A stretch of DNA of 64,000 nt from Antrihabitans cavernicola. Its GTDB lineage: Bacteria; Actinomycetota; Actinomycetes; Mycobacteriales; Mycobacteriaceae. The position numbers and the translations under genes were made by a program. Below are positions 46,803-56,555 of the stretch, piece by piece (within the stretch, counting starts at the first letter, position 1; the number at the start of each line of letters is the position of its first letter). Below the pieces are notes generated by a model. That model was given only the letters and a program-made list of their open reading frames with translations. It had not been told where the DNA came from and searched no databases. The stretch spans positions 186,001 through 250,000 of the forward strand of contig NZ_VLNY01000002.1 in the NCBI RefSeq assembly GCF_008297975.1, in the 5' to 3' direction.

Positions 46803-47399
46803 GTGTCCGTTTCACAATTCTCAGCACGCGAGCTCGCACAGATTGCCGTTTTCGCCGCACTGATCGCGGCCCTCGGACTGCCCGGTTCCATCAGCGTCGG
46901 CATCGGATCGGTGCCGATCACGCTGCAAACACTCGGCGTGATCCTGGCAGGCGCCATCCTCGGTGCGCGCAAGGGCACGTTGTCGATCCTCGTCTTCATC
47001 GCGCTGGTCGCGATGGGCCTGCCGTTGCTCGCGGGCGGACGCGGCGGCCTCGGAGTGTTCGCCAGCCCGACCGTCGGTTACATGATCGGCTGGGCGTTCT
47101 GCACGATCTTCATCGGTTTCGCCACCGCGCGGATTCTGCCGCAATACCCGCTGTGGGCGGGCCTGATCATCAACGCTGTCGGCGGACTGGTGATCATCTA
47201 TTTCTTCGGCGTGCTCGGTCTGCTGCTGCGAACAGATCTCGGCATCGGAGCGGCGATCACCACCAACGGTGCCTTCGTTCCCGGTGACATCGCGAAGGTC
47301 GTCGTCGCGTCGATCGTTGCGAAGAGCGTGCACCGCGCGTACCCGGGTTTGATGCAGCGTGACCGTGGCACAACGACATTGGAGTCGTCGCAAGCGTGA
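46803..47399 (+). CDS. bioY: Biotin transporter substrate-binding subunit BioY
   Basis: 198-residue six-span S-component of an energy-coupling-factor transporter. Family motifs: ARELAQIAVFAALIAALG, PITLQTLGVILAGAILGARKGTLSILVFIALVAMGLPLLAGGRGGLGVFASPTVGYMIG in sequence (about 8-100). GTG start. First gene of a five-gene operon with bioM and bioN at the far end; its stop overlaps the next start (GTGA). Confidence 0.95.
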   Translation: MSVSQFSARELAQIAVFAALIAALGLPGSISVGIGSVPITLQTLGVILAGAILGARKGTLSILVFIALVAMGLPLLAGGRGGLGVFASPTVGYMIGWAFCTIFIGFATARILPQYPLWAGLIINAVGGLVIIYFFGVLGLLLRTDLGIGAAITTNGAFVPGDIAKVVVASIVAKSVHRAYPGLMQRDRGTTTLESSQA

Positions 47400-48529
47400 A
47401 TCTTGCGCTCGGTGGCCATTCCGACGCACCGGCGATCGTGTGGTCGGGTCGGACATACACCTACGCCGAGCTCGCTCACATCGTCGACGACTGGCCACGA
47501 ACCGCACACCACGACGCGGCAACGCTCGACGTTCCCGATGCGCTGGCCTGCGTATTCGCCGCCGCCGCGCAGGGTTCGAGTGTTCGCGTGGTCGATCCAC
47601 TCCTGACGGTCGATGCGGACGTACCGGATGGCGCTTTCCTGCTGGTGGCAACGTCGGGTTCGTCCGGCAATCCGCAGCGGCTCGCTCGTAGCGTCGAATC
47701 CTGGACCGACAGCTTTCCCGCGTTCACCCGGCTGACCGGATTGTCCGCCGCCGATCGTGTTCTGATCACCGGGCCGCTGCACGCCACGATGCACTTGTTC
47801 GCCGCCGTGCACGCGCTCTCGATCGGTGCCTGCGTGACCGATGATCCGACGACGAGCACTGCGGCACATGCAGTTCCGGCGGTTCTGCGGACACTGATCG
47901 ATTCGGCGCCGGCGTTGCGAATTGCCGTGGTGGCCGGAATTGCATTGGACCCCACCGCATCCATGGCCGCATCCCGGCGGGGGATCACGGTGATCGAGTA
48001 CTACGGTGCCGCGGAACTGTCGTTGGTGGCGGCGCGGGTGGTGCCCGAGCCGTTGCGGGCCTTTCCAGGCGTCGACCTCGAGATTCGCGACGGATGCCTC
48101 TGGGTGCGCTCACCGTACGTCGCAAACGGTGGCGAAGAGTGGCGCAGCGCAGGCGATCTCGCGACCCTGTACGACGACGGGACGATCGTGGTGCACGGCC
48201 GTGCCGACGCCGCAATCAACGTCGGCGGAGCGACGATCATCGCCGAAGATGTGGAGCGTGTCCTCGCCGCCATCGACGGCGTTCGGGGCGTCGCAGTGGT
48301 CGGCACTCCCCATTCGGTGCTCGGTGAGATCGTCACCGCCGTCGTGGAACTCGACCCCGACACCGACCTTGCCGCGGTTCGCGCAACCGCACGCGCGGCG
48401 CTACCGCACCAGGGCGTGCCGCGGAAGTGGCTGATCGAGCGCCGCCTGCCCCGGACGGCAAGCGGGAAGGTGGCACGGGGTCAGGTGCGCGCCGCTCTGT
48501 TGCGCTCGACTCTAGGATCAGACGCGTGA
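47396..48529 (+). CDS. AMP-binding acyl-CoA ligase, short form, in the bio operon
   Basis: 377-residue ANL-superfamily protein, shorter than usual FadD enzymes because the N-terminal part is compact. Phosphate loop LVATSGSSGNPQRLARS, adenine motif VIEYYGAAELSLVA, GDLATLYDDG, GRADAAINVGGATIIAEDVE and the C-terminal lysine in LPRTASGKVARG. Overlaps bioY and the thiolase gene by GTGA junctions, so made with them. A role in pimeloyl or other acyl activation linked to biotin is inference from context. Confidence 0.88.
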   Translation: MNLALGGHSDAPAIVWSGRTYTYAELAHIVDDWPRTAHHDAATLDVPDALACVFAAAAQGSSVRVVDPLLTVDADVPDGAFLLVATSGSSGNPQRLARSVESWTDSFPAFTRLTGLSAADRVLITGPLHATMHLFAAVHALSIGACVTDDPTTSTAAHAVPAVLRTLIDSAPALRIAVVAGIALDPTASMAASRRGITVIEYYGAAELSLVAARVVPEPLRAFPGVDLEIRDGCLWVRSPYVANGGEEWRSAGDLATLYDDGTIVVHGRADAAINVGGATIIAEDVERVLAAIDGVRGVAVVGTPHSVLGEIVTAVVELDPDTDLAAVRATARAALPHQGVPRKWLIERRLPRTASGKVARGQVRAALLRSTLGSDA

Positions 48530-49650
48530 GCACCCCCGTCTTGATCGCCGCGCGGCGTACGCCGATCGGCAACGCGGGGCACGGCCTGGCCGATCTCACC
48601 GTTCCCGACCTCGCCGCACCCATTCTTGCCGCGGTGGCCGCGGACCTGCGGGCCAACGACATCGACATCGAGATCGACGATGTGGTGCTCGGCAACTGTC
48701 TCGGTCCGGGTGGCGATCCTGCGCGTGTGTCGGCGCTACAGGCCGGACTGGGTAGCGAGGTTCCCGGCGTTACCGTCGACCGGCAGTGCGGATCTGGGCT
48801 CGACGCCGTGATGCTCGCGGCGCAGCGGGTGCGCAGTGGCGAGGACAAGCTGATACTCGCGGGCGGTGTCGAGTCCGCGAGCACCGCGCCGTGGCGCTAC
48901 TGGCCGCCTGTCGACGGTGGCGATCCCACTCGATACACCCGGGCGCCGTTCGCGCCCAGCGGTTTTCCCGATCCGGACATGGGTGTAGCTGCCGACGATC
49001 TTGCGCGGATCCGCGGGATCTCACGCGAACGGCAGGACCGCTATGCGGAGCGATCACATGCGCGGGCCGCTGCCGCGGATTTCGGTGCGGAGACAGTGCC
49101 GATCGGCGAGATCGACAGAGACCAACGCATTCGGGCCGGGCTCACCGCGCAACGTCTCGGCAGGTTGCGACCGGCCTTCGGTGCCGGCGGCACCGCAACC
49201 GCAGGCAACTCGTGCGGAATTTCCGATGGTGCAGCGGCTTTGGCCGTCACCACCGCCGAGGTCGCGTCCGGCGTTCCCGCGCTTCGTGTGCTCGGCGCTG
49301 CGGTCGGCGCGACGGATCCAGCTCTGCCGGGGTTGGGACCGGTCCCCGCCATCCGAAAGGTGCTGCAACGCTGCGGCGTCGGGATCGACGACATCGGCGT
49401 AGTGGAGATCACCGAGGCCTTCGCGTCGGTGGTGCTCGCTGTGATCGACGAGTTCGACATCGATCCCGAGGTGGTGTGCCCGCAGGGTGGTGCGATCGCC
49501 ATGGGTCACCCATGGGGTGCGTCCGGTGCAATCCTGCTGGTGCGGTTGGCAGCTCAGATGTTGCGCGAGGGCGGGCCCGCGCTCGGCCTCGCCGCCTGCG
49601 CCATCGGCGGTGGCCAAGGAGTGGCGATGTTGGTGGAGCGGGTGTCGTGA
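48526..49650 (+). CDS. Thiolase-family acetyl-CoA acyltransferase in the bio operon
   Basis: 374-residue thiolase. Active-site Cys in DRQCGSGLDAVMLA (about residue 87), His in GGAIAMGHPWGASGA and second Cys in ACAIGGGQGVAML are present; the usual NEAFA motif reads TEAFA. GTG 48526 overlaps the ligase stop and its own stop overlaps bioM (GTGA). It presumably works with the ligase on the same acyl chain. Confidence 0.9.
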   Translation: MSTPVLIAARRTPIGNAGHGLADLTVPDLAAPILAAVAADLRANDIDIEIDDVVLGNCLGPGGDPARVSALQAGLGSEVPGVTVDRQCGSGLDAVMLAAQRVRSGEDKLILAGGVESASTAPWRYWPPVDGGDPTRYTRAPFAPSGFPDPDMGVAADDLARIRGISRERQDRYAERSHARAAAADFGAETVPIGEIDRDQRIRAGLTAQRLGRLRPAFGAGGTATAGNSCGISDGAAALAVTTAEVASGVPALRVLGAAVGATDPALPGLGPVPAIRKVLQRCGVGIDDIGVVEITEAFASVVLAVIDEFDIDPEVVCPQGGAIAMGHPWGASGAILLVRLAAQMLREGGPALGLAACAIGGGQGVAMLVERVS

Positions 49651-50327
49651 GCGTCATTCGATTCGACGGCGTCGGGCACTCGTTCGGTGACCGGACGGTG
49701 CTGCGCGACATCAGCATCGAGCTGTCGGAGCGCCGCATCGGCATCATCGGTTCGAACGGTTCCGGCAAATCGACGTTGGCGCGGATGATCAACGGCCTGG
49801 TGAAACCGAGCCGCGGCAAGGTCTACGTCGACGATCTCGATGTCGCCAAGAAGGGTGCAGACGTCCGCCGCCGCGTCGGATTCGTCTTCACCGATCCCGA
49901 CAACCAGATCGTGATGCCCACCGTGGCCGAGGACCTGGCCTTCTCGCTGCGACGCACCAAGCTGGACAAGAGCGAGGTGTCGAAGCGCGTCGACGAAACG
50001 TTGTCGCGTTTCGGATTGGAGAACCATCGCGATCACCCCGCGCATCTGTTGTCCGGCGGTCAGAAGCAGTTGCTCGCGATCGGAGCGGTGCTCATCCGCA
50101 GGCCCGAGGTGATCGTGGCGGACGAGCCGACAACCCTGCTCGACCTTCGCAACGCCCGCATCGTCACCGGTGTGCTGTCCAGCATGGAGCAGCAGGTGAT
50201 CGTCGTGACACATCAGCTGGGGTTGCTCGACGATTTCGATCGGGTGATCGTGATCGACGACGGCGTGATCGCGTTCGACGGTAGTGCCGAGGACGCCGTT
50301 CCCGCATACCGGAAGCTGCTTGCGTGA
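49647..50327 (+). CDS. bioM: BioM: ATPase of the biotin ECF transporter
   Basis: 226-residue ABC ATPase. Walker A IGSNGSGKSTLARM, Q-loop region VFTDPDNQIVMPTVAEDLAF (Cbi/Bio-type), signature LLSGGQKQLLAIGAVL, Walker B EVIVADEPTTLLDLRN and switch VTHQ. The Q-loop with DNQ is typical of ECF ATPases. GTG start overlapping the thiolase stop; its stop overlaps bioN. Confidence 0.93.
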   Translation: MSVIRFDGVGHSFGDRTVLRDISIELSERRIGIIGSNGSGKSTLARMINGLVKPSRGKVYVDDLDVAKKGADVRRRVGFVFTDPDNQIVMPTVAEDLAFSLRRTKLDKSEVSKRVDETLSRFGLENHRDHPAHLLSGGQKQLLAIGAVLIRRPEVIVADEPTTLLDLRNARIVTGVLSSMEQQVIVVTHQLGLLDDFDRVIVIDDGVIAFDGSAEDAVPAYRKLLA

Positions 50328-50923
50328 TCGGTCTCTATTATCCGGGATCGTCTGTCCTGCACCGGCTTCCGGCCGGTGTGAAACTGGCGGCGATGCTGGT
50401 CGGAATCATCGTGCTCGTCGCAGTGGTTCGCTCCCCGATCGGCGTCGGCGTTGCAGGTGTCATCGCCGCCCTCGGCTTCGTCGTCGCTCGCATTCCTGTG
50501 TCGGTGGTGATCGCTCAACTGCGTCCGTTGCTGTGGATGGTCGCGATCATCGCGGTGTTTCAGATACTGATCACCGGTCCCGCCCGCGCCGTCGTCGTCT
50601 GCGGTGTTCTGGTGCTCAGTGTTGCTCTGGCAGCGCTGGTCACGTTGACCACAACGGTCACCGCAATGCTCGACACGTCGCAACGCGCACTCGGCCCGCT
50701 ACGACGGTTCGGCGTCGACCCGGAGCGCGTAGGTCTGTTGCTGGCGTTGACGATTCGTTGTGTTCCGCTGCTGTCGGGAATCGTGCGGGAGGTCGCCGAA
50801 GCCCGCAAAGCGCGTGGCCTGCAATGGTCGATCACCGCCCTCGCGACACCGGTGATCGTCCGCGCGCTGCGCACCGCAGATGCGTTGGGGGAGGCGCTTG
50901 TTGCTCGGGGAGCGGACGACTAG
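50324..50923 (+). CDS. bioN: BioN: transmembrane (T) subunit of the biotin ECF transporter
   Basis: 199 residues, about five spans. The N-terminal motif YYPGSSVLHRLPAGVKL and the coupling motif LLLALTIRCVPLLSGIVREVAEARKARGL with the Ala-Arg-Gly pattern (about 140-170) are characteristic of ECF T components. GTG start overlapping bioM (GTGA). Last gene of the operon. Confidence 0.93.
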   Translation: MIGLYYPGSSVLHRLPAGVKLAAMLVGIIVLVAVVRSPIGVGVAGVIAALGFVVARIPVSVVIAQLRPLLWMVAIIAVFQILITGPARAVVVCGVLVLSVALAALVTLTTTVTAMLDTSQRALGPLRRFGVDPERVGLLLALTIRCVPLLSGIVREVAEARKARGLQWSITALATPVIVRALRTADALGEALVARGADD

Positions 50924-50971
50924 CTCCGCGAAAGCGTTGACACCAGGCACGTTTGCGCATAACCATGAGTG

Positions 50972-51625
50972 ATGCGCACTTCGGCGACGGCCGCGGTATT
51001 CGGAATGGTGGCGCTCTTCGCGCTGGTGCTGGCACCGACCGCGGGTGCGCAACCATCGACTCCCTGGTTCGACAATCGCGTCGGTGCGGCCGTCCAGGTG
51101 GTGTCGGTTCGGGGTGACGGCGGCACCGGCGCCACGGTGGAAGCGTGGCAACGCGGGCTCGATGGTTGGGACCGCGTTATCGCTCCGATTGCCGCGTTCG
51201 TCGGATCGGACGGCATTGCGCCACAAGCGGTCGACGGCGTTCCGGCAACGCCCGCTGGTGTTTTCGCGCTGCCGTCGGTGTTCGGCACCGGTCCCGCGCC
51301 CGGTGGATTCTTGCCGTATCGGCAGGTCGGCCCGAACGATTGGTGGGACGGCGACGTACAGAGTCCCACCTACAACACCCATCAGGTCTGTGCGCCGGGG
51401 ACGTGTCCGTTCGACGAGAACGAAAGCGAACGACTGGCGATTCCGGAGTATCGGTACGCCGTGGTGATGGGCGTCAACGCCGCGCGGACACCCGGTGGCG
51501 GTGGTGCCTTCTTCATGCATGTCAGCGACGGTGAACCCACCGACGGTTGCGTGTCGATGACCGAGGGCGCCTTGGTCGGAATCATCCGGTGGTTGCTTCC
51601 CGGTGCGGTGGTCGCGATCGAATAG
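50972..51625 (+). CDS. Exported L,D-transpeptidase (YkuD) family protein
   Basis: 217 residues. Signal peptide MRTSATAAVFGMVALFALVLAPTAGA, cleavage after AGA. The catalytic motif of YkuD L,D-transpeptidases, His followed by Gly-Cys, is visible as HVSDGEPTDGCVSM (about 180-193), and PATPAGVFAL resembles the substrate-side strand. It probably modifies or hydrolyses peptidoglycan cross-links in the envelope. ATG 50972; GTG 50969 possible. Confidence 0.85.
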   Translation: MRTSATAAVFGMVALFALVLAPTAGAQPSTPWFDNRVGAAVQVVSVRGDGGTGATVEAWQRGLDGWDRVIAPIAAFVGSDGIAPQAVDGVPATPAGVFALPSVFGTGPAPGGFLPYRQVGPNDWWDGDVQSPTYNTHQVCAPGTCPFDENESERLAIPEYRYAVVMGVNAARTPGGGGAFFMHVSDGEPTDGCVSMTEGALVGIIRWLLPGAVVAIE

Positions 51626-51802
51626 TCCGAGAATGCGTCGCTCGAAGGAATGAATGGGCGCAAACCATTCGAAAAATTCGCTGGTAATCACCTGATTTAC
51701 CGGACGACCGGAGGTTTGCCGTGCTGTTGCGGGCATTCGGCGCTACGCTACGCGAGGGTAGCGTGAATTACGTCGCCCATACCTGATGCGAGAGGATTGA
51801 GT

Positions 51803-52453
51803 ATGCAGCACATCGCTCGTCGAACAGCTGGATTCACCGCGGCATTTGCCGCAATCGCCTTGATTGCCGTTGGTTGCGGCGACGACTCCAAGACTCCAAG
51901 TGTCGGCGACCTGACTGCCTCCGCCAAGTCGGCAGTTTCTTCGGCCACCGATTCGGCCAAGTCTGCTGTCGATAGTGCAACCGCATCCGCGGGCGCTTCC
52001 GGTTCGGAAGGCGCATCGGGCGCAGAGGGCTCGGGTGCAGAGGGCTCGGGCGCAGCCGGCTCGGGCGCAGCAGGTGCCGAAGGCGCCGGCGGCACAACCC
52101 AGATCAACACCCCGTCGGGCGAGGTCACCGTCGCAGGTGGCGTGCTCGACAAGTACAAGTCGGTCGGCGCAGACACGGGCACCCTCGGGCTCCCGACCGG
52201 TCCTGAGCAGACCGACAACAAGGGTGGCAAGTACCAGGAATTCGATGGGGGCATCATCTACGCGGGCGCCAACACGCCTGCACACATCGTGTGGGGCGAA
52301 ATCCGTAAGGCATGGGAAGCCGATGGCGGCGCCAACGGCCAGCTCGGTGCCCCGCTGACGGACGAGCACCCGATCGCGAACGGTCTCCAGAGTGATTTCG
52401 AGAACGGCAACATCACCTACATCAACGGACAGACCGCGGTCGTCCCGAAGTAA
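51803..52453 (+). CDS. LGFP-repeat lipoprotein
   Basis: 216 residues. Signal peptide ending in lipobox IAVGC, then an Ala/Ser/Gly-rich linker (about 35-95) with repeated GAEGSG units and two LGFP modules (about 105-210: KYKSVGADTGTLGLPTGPE... and AWEADGGANGQLGAPLTDE). LGFP modules are thought to anchor proteins to the mycolate/arabinogalactan layer, so this marks a mycolic-acid bacterium. ATG 51803 with AGAGGA; TTG 51797 possible. A clear terminator follows. Confidence 0.88.
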   Translation: MQHIARRTAGFTAAFAAIALIAVGCGDDSKTPSVGDLTASAKSAVSSATDSAKSAVDSATASAGASGSEGASGAEGSGAEGSGAAGSGAAGAEGAGGTTQINTPSGEVTVAGGVLDKYKSVGADTGTLGLPTGPEQTDNKGGKYQEFDGGIIYAGANTPAHIVWGEIRKAWEADGGANGQLGAPLTDEHPIANGLQSDFENGNITYINGQTAVVPK

Positions 52454-52482
52454 GTGCTGGCTGATGCAGTAAATCTCTTCTG

Positions 52483-52528
52483 ACGCGTGGCGGTCATCCG
52501 GTGAGGGTGACCGCCACGCGTTGTTTTT
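52483..52528 (+). terminator. Intrinsic terminator after the LGFP lipoprotein gene
   Basis: Perfect 14-base stem ACGCGTGGCGGTCA (52483-52496) / TGACCGCCACGCGT (52508-52521) followed by TGTTTTT. Confidence 0.92.
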
Positions 52529-52561
52529 CCAACCGTCGCGTCCAACCGTTACCGTGGTGCG

Positions 52562-53419
52562 GTGCCTTCCACGGAATTGAACGACAAAGACCTGCTCGAC
52601 GCCCTCGCACCAGTTGTCTCGGACAACCTGGAACGCCACATCGCCGTTGCCGATGTCTGGCAGCCGCAGGACATGGTGCCGTGGGACGACGGCCGGAACT
52701 TCGATTTCCTCGGCGGAACCGATTGGGCGCCGGAACAATCCACGTTGAGCGATATCGGAAAGCTCGGGCTTACGGTCGGCGTCCTCGCTGCCGACAATAT
52801 GCCGTCCTACCACCGCGAACTTGCTGGCCGGCTGGTCAGCGGTCCGTGGTGGCGCTGGGTCGGCAGGTGGACCGCGGAGGAGAACCGGCATTCGATCGTG
52901 CTGCGGGACTTCCTGGTCTTGACTCGCGCAGTCGACCCGGTCGAACTCGAACGCGTCCGCATGACCCATATGACGACCGGCTACAGCCTGCCTTCGTTGC
53001 ATCTGCTCGAGATCCTCGCGACCGCCGCGTTCGACGAGGCCGCCTCGGCGATCCGGCATCGCAACACCGCCGCGCAGTGCGGTGACAAAGTCGCAGCAGC
53101 TATCTGTGAACGAATTGCGACCGATGACGAGCTGCAGACGAAATTCTTCGCGAACCTGATCGATGCCGCGCTGGATCTGGCTCCGGAACAGACTGTCAAC
53201 GCGATTGCCGAGAGAGTGCGAGAGTTCCGAGTTCCCGTTATTCCATTGCCCGGCGACCGCGACAGCACCGGCGAGTTGGCCACCGCGGGAATCTACGATC
53301 CCGCACGTGAGACCGAACTGGTATTCGGCCCCTTGATTGCCGAATGGAATATTGCTGGGCGGACATTCGAGCCTGCCGGTGAACAGTCTCGCGATGAATT
53401 GGGGAAACTTACCGTTTAA
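52562..53419 (+). CDS. Acyl-ACP desaturase-like protein (DesA family)
   Basis: 285 residues, ferritin-like fold of soluble acyl-ACP desaturases. NMPSYHRELAGRLV, WTAEENRHSIVLRDFL (ExxH of the first diiron motif, about 100-103) and HMTTGYSLPS match mycobacterial DesA proteins. The second motif, where active enzymes have ExxH, reads ATDDELQTKFF, with Thr in place of His, and the first glutamate position near ADNMPS is Ala. The diiron centre is therefore doubtful. GTG start. Position elsewhere in mycobacteria is next to glyA/phoH2. Confidence 0.82.
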   Translation: MPSTELNDKDLLDALAPVVSDNLERHIAVADVWQPQDMVPWDDGRNFDFLGGTDWAPEQSTLSDIGKLGLTVGVLAADNMPSYHRELAGRLVSGPWWRWVGRWTAEENRHSIVLRDFLVLTRAVDPVELERVRMTHMTTGYSLPSLHLLEILATAAFDEAASAIRHRNTAAQCGDKVAAAICERIATDDELQTKFFANLIDAALDLAPEQTVNAIAERVREFRVPVIPLPGDRDSTGELATAGIYDPARETELVFGPLIAEWNIAGRTFEPAGEQSRDELGKLTV

Positions 53420-53428
53420 TGCGCCCGA

Positions 53429-55090
53429 TCACCGGGTGAACCGTCCGAGGCCGTCGTCGTCCAAGTACTCGACGGTGAGTGCGTTTCCGGCGAAGGTGGC
53501 CTTGGAGATGCTCCCGGGTGGCGCGTTCTCGCTGTTGAGCGTGAACGTGAACGTGTCGCCGTCCCAATGTGTCAGTGGATACGACTGGCCCTTCGGGCCG
53601 AGCCCGAGTACCAGTTTGCCGTCCTTTTCCGATACGACGGCAGGTCCCCAGTAGTCGCTGTTGTATGTCCCGACATAGGTGGCATTGGGTTGTGCGGCAG
53701 CAGCATTGGGCGGCGGTGTCTTCCCGATCAGTGATCCGGTCGGATTGCTCTCCGCGGCGAAGGCGTTCTTGTACAACGTGCGCCAGTCCTGACGGACCTC
53801 ACCGAACTGGACAAGATCGGAGAATTCGGCGGTCAGTGTCTCCGGAACACCGGTCGGTGCCGCGTTGGTCAGCGCGATGATCGCAACATCTGCGGACGGA
53901 AGCACCACGAAGTTGGTTCCGGCCCCGAGGGCGAACGCGCCGGAGTGGCTGTACTGAGCACGACCGGCGGACGTGATCGAGACGTTGAAGCCGTAACCGT
54001 AGTAGCCGGACCGCGAGTCGGGTGTGCCTGCGGGACTGGACACGATCTCGGCCGTGACGGCGGGTAGCAGTGCATCCGGCTTCACGATTTCCTTGCCGTC
54101 GTATTTGCCGTCGGCGAGCAACATCGCCAGCCAATGACTCATGTCGTCGACCGACGAACTCACACCTCCTGCCGGCGACTGCGCGTCGGGTTGGCGCTGT
54201 GACTGTGCCGGCTGGGCGACATACTTGTCGCCGACCTTGACATGGCCGACAGCGTGGTCCGGCTTCGCTTCGAAATCGGCGAATCGTGAACTGGTGGAGG
54301 ACATTCCGAGGGGCCCGTAGATAGCCTGCTGCGACAGTGTCTCCCAATCGGTGCCTGCGGATGCCGCCGTGGCCTCCGCTCCCGCCGTCACGCCGAAGTT
54401 GGTGTAGTGGTAGGTGATTCGGAACGGGTCGAGTGGCACCAAGCGGAGTCGCTCCAGCACCTGGCGCCGGTCGTAGCCGAGCTCCTCCAGCTTGTCGCCC
54501 GCGTGGTCGGGCAATCCCGATCTGTGCGCGTACATGTCGGCGATGGTCACCTTCGGCGTCACCGTGGGGTCGTCGAGAGCGAACCAGGGCAGCTTCGACA
54601 CCAGCGGTGTGTCCCAGTCGATCGCCCCGGTTCCGACCTGATGGGCGATGACCGTCGAGCCTACGGATTTCGAGACCGACGCCAGCTGGAAGACGGTATC
54701 TGCGTCCACCTTGTCCGGCTTGCCGATGTCTCGCACACCGAAGCCCTTGGCGTACACGGTCTTTCCGCCGTGCACCACAGCAACCGCCATGCCGGGAATC
54801 CCGGATTCCTTCATCAGCGAATCGGCCAGGCCGTCGAGCTTGCCGATCGCGTTGTCGACTGCGTTCTCGGGAAGGGCGACGCCTGCAACCTGACCCGGCG
54901 ACTGCTGTGGCGACGACTCCGCCGACGATCCCGACGGTGCCGCCGCACTCGAAGAGCCGGACGAGGAATCATCGGACGTGGATGCTGTGCATCCGCCGAT
55001 CAGAGCCACTATCGACACCGCTGCAGCGACGGACATCGTGCTCCGTCGGCGGTGCCCCACACGCATTGTCGACCAGGTGCGCAGCGTCAT
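53429..55090 (-). CDS. Serine beta-lactamase/penicillin-binding-like lipoprotein
   Basis: 553 residues. Lipoprotein signal with LIGGC (C34), Ser/Ala-rich linker, then a class C beta-lactamase fold (about 85-420): SVSK at 138-141 (Ser nucleophile, Lys), YTNFG (YxN motif) and HSGAFALG (KTG equivalent). C-terminal beta-barrel domain (about 455-550) like DUF3471. These proteins are usually esterases, DD-peptidases or envelope-stress proteins rather than true drug hydrolases. Start ATG 55090. Confidence 0.88.
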   Translation of the reverse strand: MTLRTWSTMRVGHRRRSTMSVAAAVSIVALIGGCTASTSDDSSSGSSSAAAPSGSSAESSPQQSPGQVAGVALPENAVDNAIGKLDGLADSLMKESGIPGMAVAVVHGGKTVYAKGFGVRDIGKPDKVDADTVFQLASVSKSVGSTVIAHQVGTGAIDWDTPLVSKLPWFALDDPTVTPKVTIADMYAHRSGLPDHAGDKLEELGYDRRQVLERLRLVPLDPFRITYHYTNFGVTAGAEATAASAGTDWETLSQQAIYGPLGMSSTSSRFADFEAKPDHAVGHVKVGDKYVAQPAQSQRQPDAQSPAGGVSSSVDDMSHWLAMLLADGKYDGKEIVKPDALLPAVTAEIVSSPAGTPDSRSGYYGYGFNVSITSAGRAQYSHSGAFALGAGTNFVVLPSADVAIIALTNAAPTGVPETLTAEFSDLVQFGEVRQDWRTLYKNAFAAESNPTGSLIGKTPPPNAAAAQPNATYVGTYNSDYWGPAVVSEKDGKLVLGLGPKGQSYPLTHWDGDTFTFTLNSENAPPGSISKATFAGNALTVEYLDDDGLGRFTR

Positions 55091-55138
55091 GAAACGACGT
55101 TAGTCCTCGGGTGGTCCCCGAGGGAACAGCAATTTGTG

Positions 55139-56542
55139 CTATTCCTTTACCTTTGCCATCGCAAGGACGTCGAGTCGTTTGTCCAACTCTTCTTCGGACA
55201 GCTTGTCGCCGACCAAGCCGCGATCGATCACGGTCTGCCTGATGGTCTTCTTCTCTTTCAACGCCTGCTTCGCGACGGCTGCGGCTTCCTCGTAGCCGAT
55301 CGCGGAGTTCAGTGGCGTCACGATCGACGGGGACGACTCGGCGAGTTCCTTGAGGTGCTCGACGTTTGCCTCGAGTCCGCTGACGCACTTGTCTGCGAAC
55401 AGGCGTGAGACGTTGGCCAGCAACGTGAACGACTCGAGCAGGTTGCGAGCCATCATCGGGATGTAGACGTTGAGTTCGAACGCACCGGACGCGCCACCGA
55501 ACGCGACGGCCGCGTCGTTGCCGATGACCTGAGCGGCGACCTGCGTAACTGCTTCCGGCAGTACCGGATTCACCTTGCCAGGCATGATCGAGCTGCCGGG
55601 TTGCAGATCGGGAAGCCGGATTTCGCCGAGACCGGTGAGCGGTCCCGAACCCATCCAGCGGATGTCGTTCGCGATCTTGGTCAGCGAGACGGCGATGGTG
55701 CGTAGCGAACCCGATGCTTCGACGAGGCCGTCACGCGCAGCCTGCGCCTCGAAGCTGTTCTTTGCGGGCGCCAGTGCGTCTACGCCTGTCGACTTGACCA
55801 GTTCCGCAACCACTTTCGGACCGAATCCGTCCGGTGCGTTCAGTCCCGTCCCGACGGCGGTACCGCCGATGGGCAGCTCGCCCAAACGAGGAAGGGACCC
55901 GCGTATTCGTTCGACCCCGGCCTCGATCTGACGGGCGTAGCCACCGAACTCCTGACCGAGGGTGACCGGCACCGCATCCATGAGGTGGGTGCGGCCCGAC
56001 TTCACCACGGTCCTCCACTCGACAGCCTTACCTGCGAGGGCCTGCTGCAGATGCTCCAAGGCCGGAATCAGATCCGTCACTGCGGCTTCCGTTGCGGCAA
56101 GATGCGTAGCGGTGGGGAAGGTGTCGTTCGACGACTGCGACATGTTGACGTGATCGTTGGGGTGCACGTCGCAGCCGTTGGCCTTGGCAATGGAGGCGAT
56201 CACCTCGTTGGCGTTCATGTTGGAGCTGGTACCGGAACCGGTCTGGAACACGTCGATCGGGAACTGGTCGTCGTGGCGGCCTTCGGCGATCTCGTTCGCC
56301 GCGGCGATGATCGCGTCGGCCTTCTCCGCATCGAGTAGGCCGAGATCCTTGTTCACCTGAGCGCACGCGGCTTTCAGCAAACCCATTGCCCTTATCTGCG
56401 TGCGTTCCAGTGGACGCCCACTGATCGGGAAGTTCTCCACCGCGCGTTGCGTCTGTGCCCGCCACAGGGCGTCGATGGGCACGCGAACCTCGCCCATGGT
56501 GTCGTGTTCGATTCGGAATTGCTGATCGTCACTCGCACTCAT
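55139..56542 (-). CDS. fumC: Class II fumarate hydratase
   Basis: 467-residue iron-independent fumarase of the aspartase superfamily. [45 protein letters not shown] and the signature [15 protein letters not shown] are all intact. Immediately upstream on the same strand is a class I fumarase gene. Corresponds to Rv1098c. Confidence 0.97.
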   Translation of the reverse strand: MSASDDQQFRIEHDTMGEVRVPIDALWRAQTQRAVENFPISGRPLERTQIRAMGLLKAACAQVNKDLGLLDAEKADAIIAAANEIAEGRHDDQFPIDVFQTGSGTSSNMNANEVIASIAKANGCDVHPNDHVNMSQSSNDTFPTATHLAATEAAVTDLIPALEHLQQALAGKAVEWRTVVKSGRTHLMDAVPVTLGQEFGGYARQIEAGVERIRGSLPRLGELPIGGTAVGTGLNAPDGFGPKVVAELVKSTGVDALAPAKNSFEAQAARDGLVEASGSLRTIAVSLTKIANDIRWMGSGPLTGLGEIRLPDLQPGSSIMPGKVNPVLPEAVTQVAAQVIGNDAAVAFGGASGAFELNVYIPMMARNLLESFTLLANVSRLFADKCVSGLEANVEHLKELAESSPSIVTPLNSAIGYEEAAAVAKQALKEKKTIRQTVIDRGLVGDKLSEEELDKRLDVLAMAKVKE

Positions 56543-56555
56543 GGGACGCCGTCTC

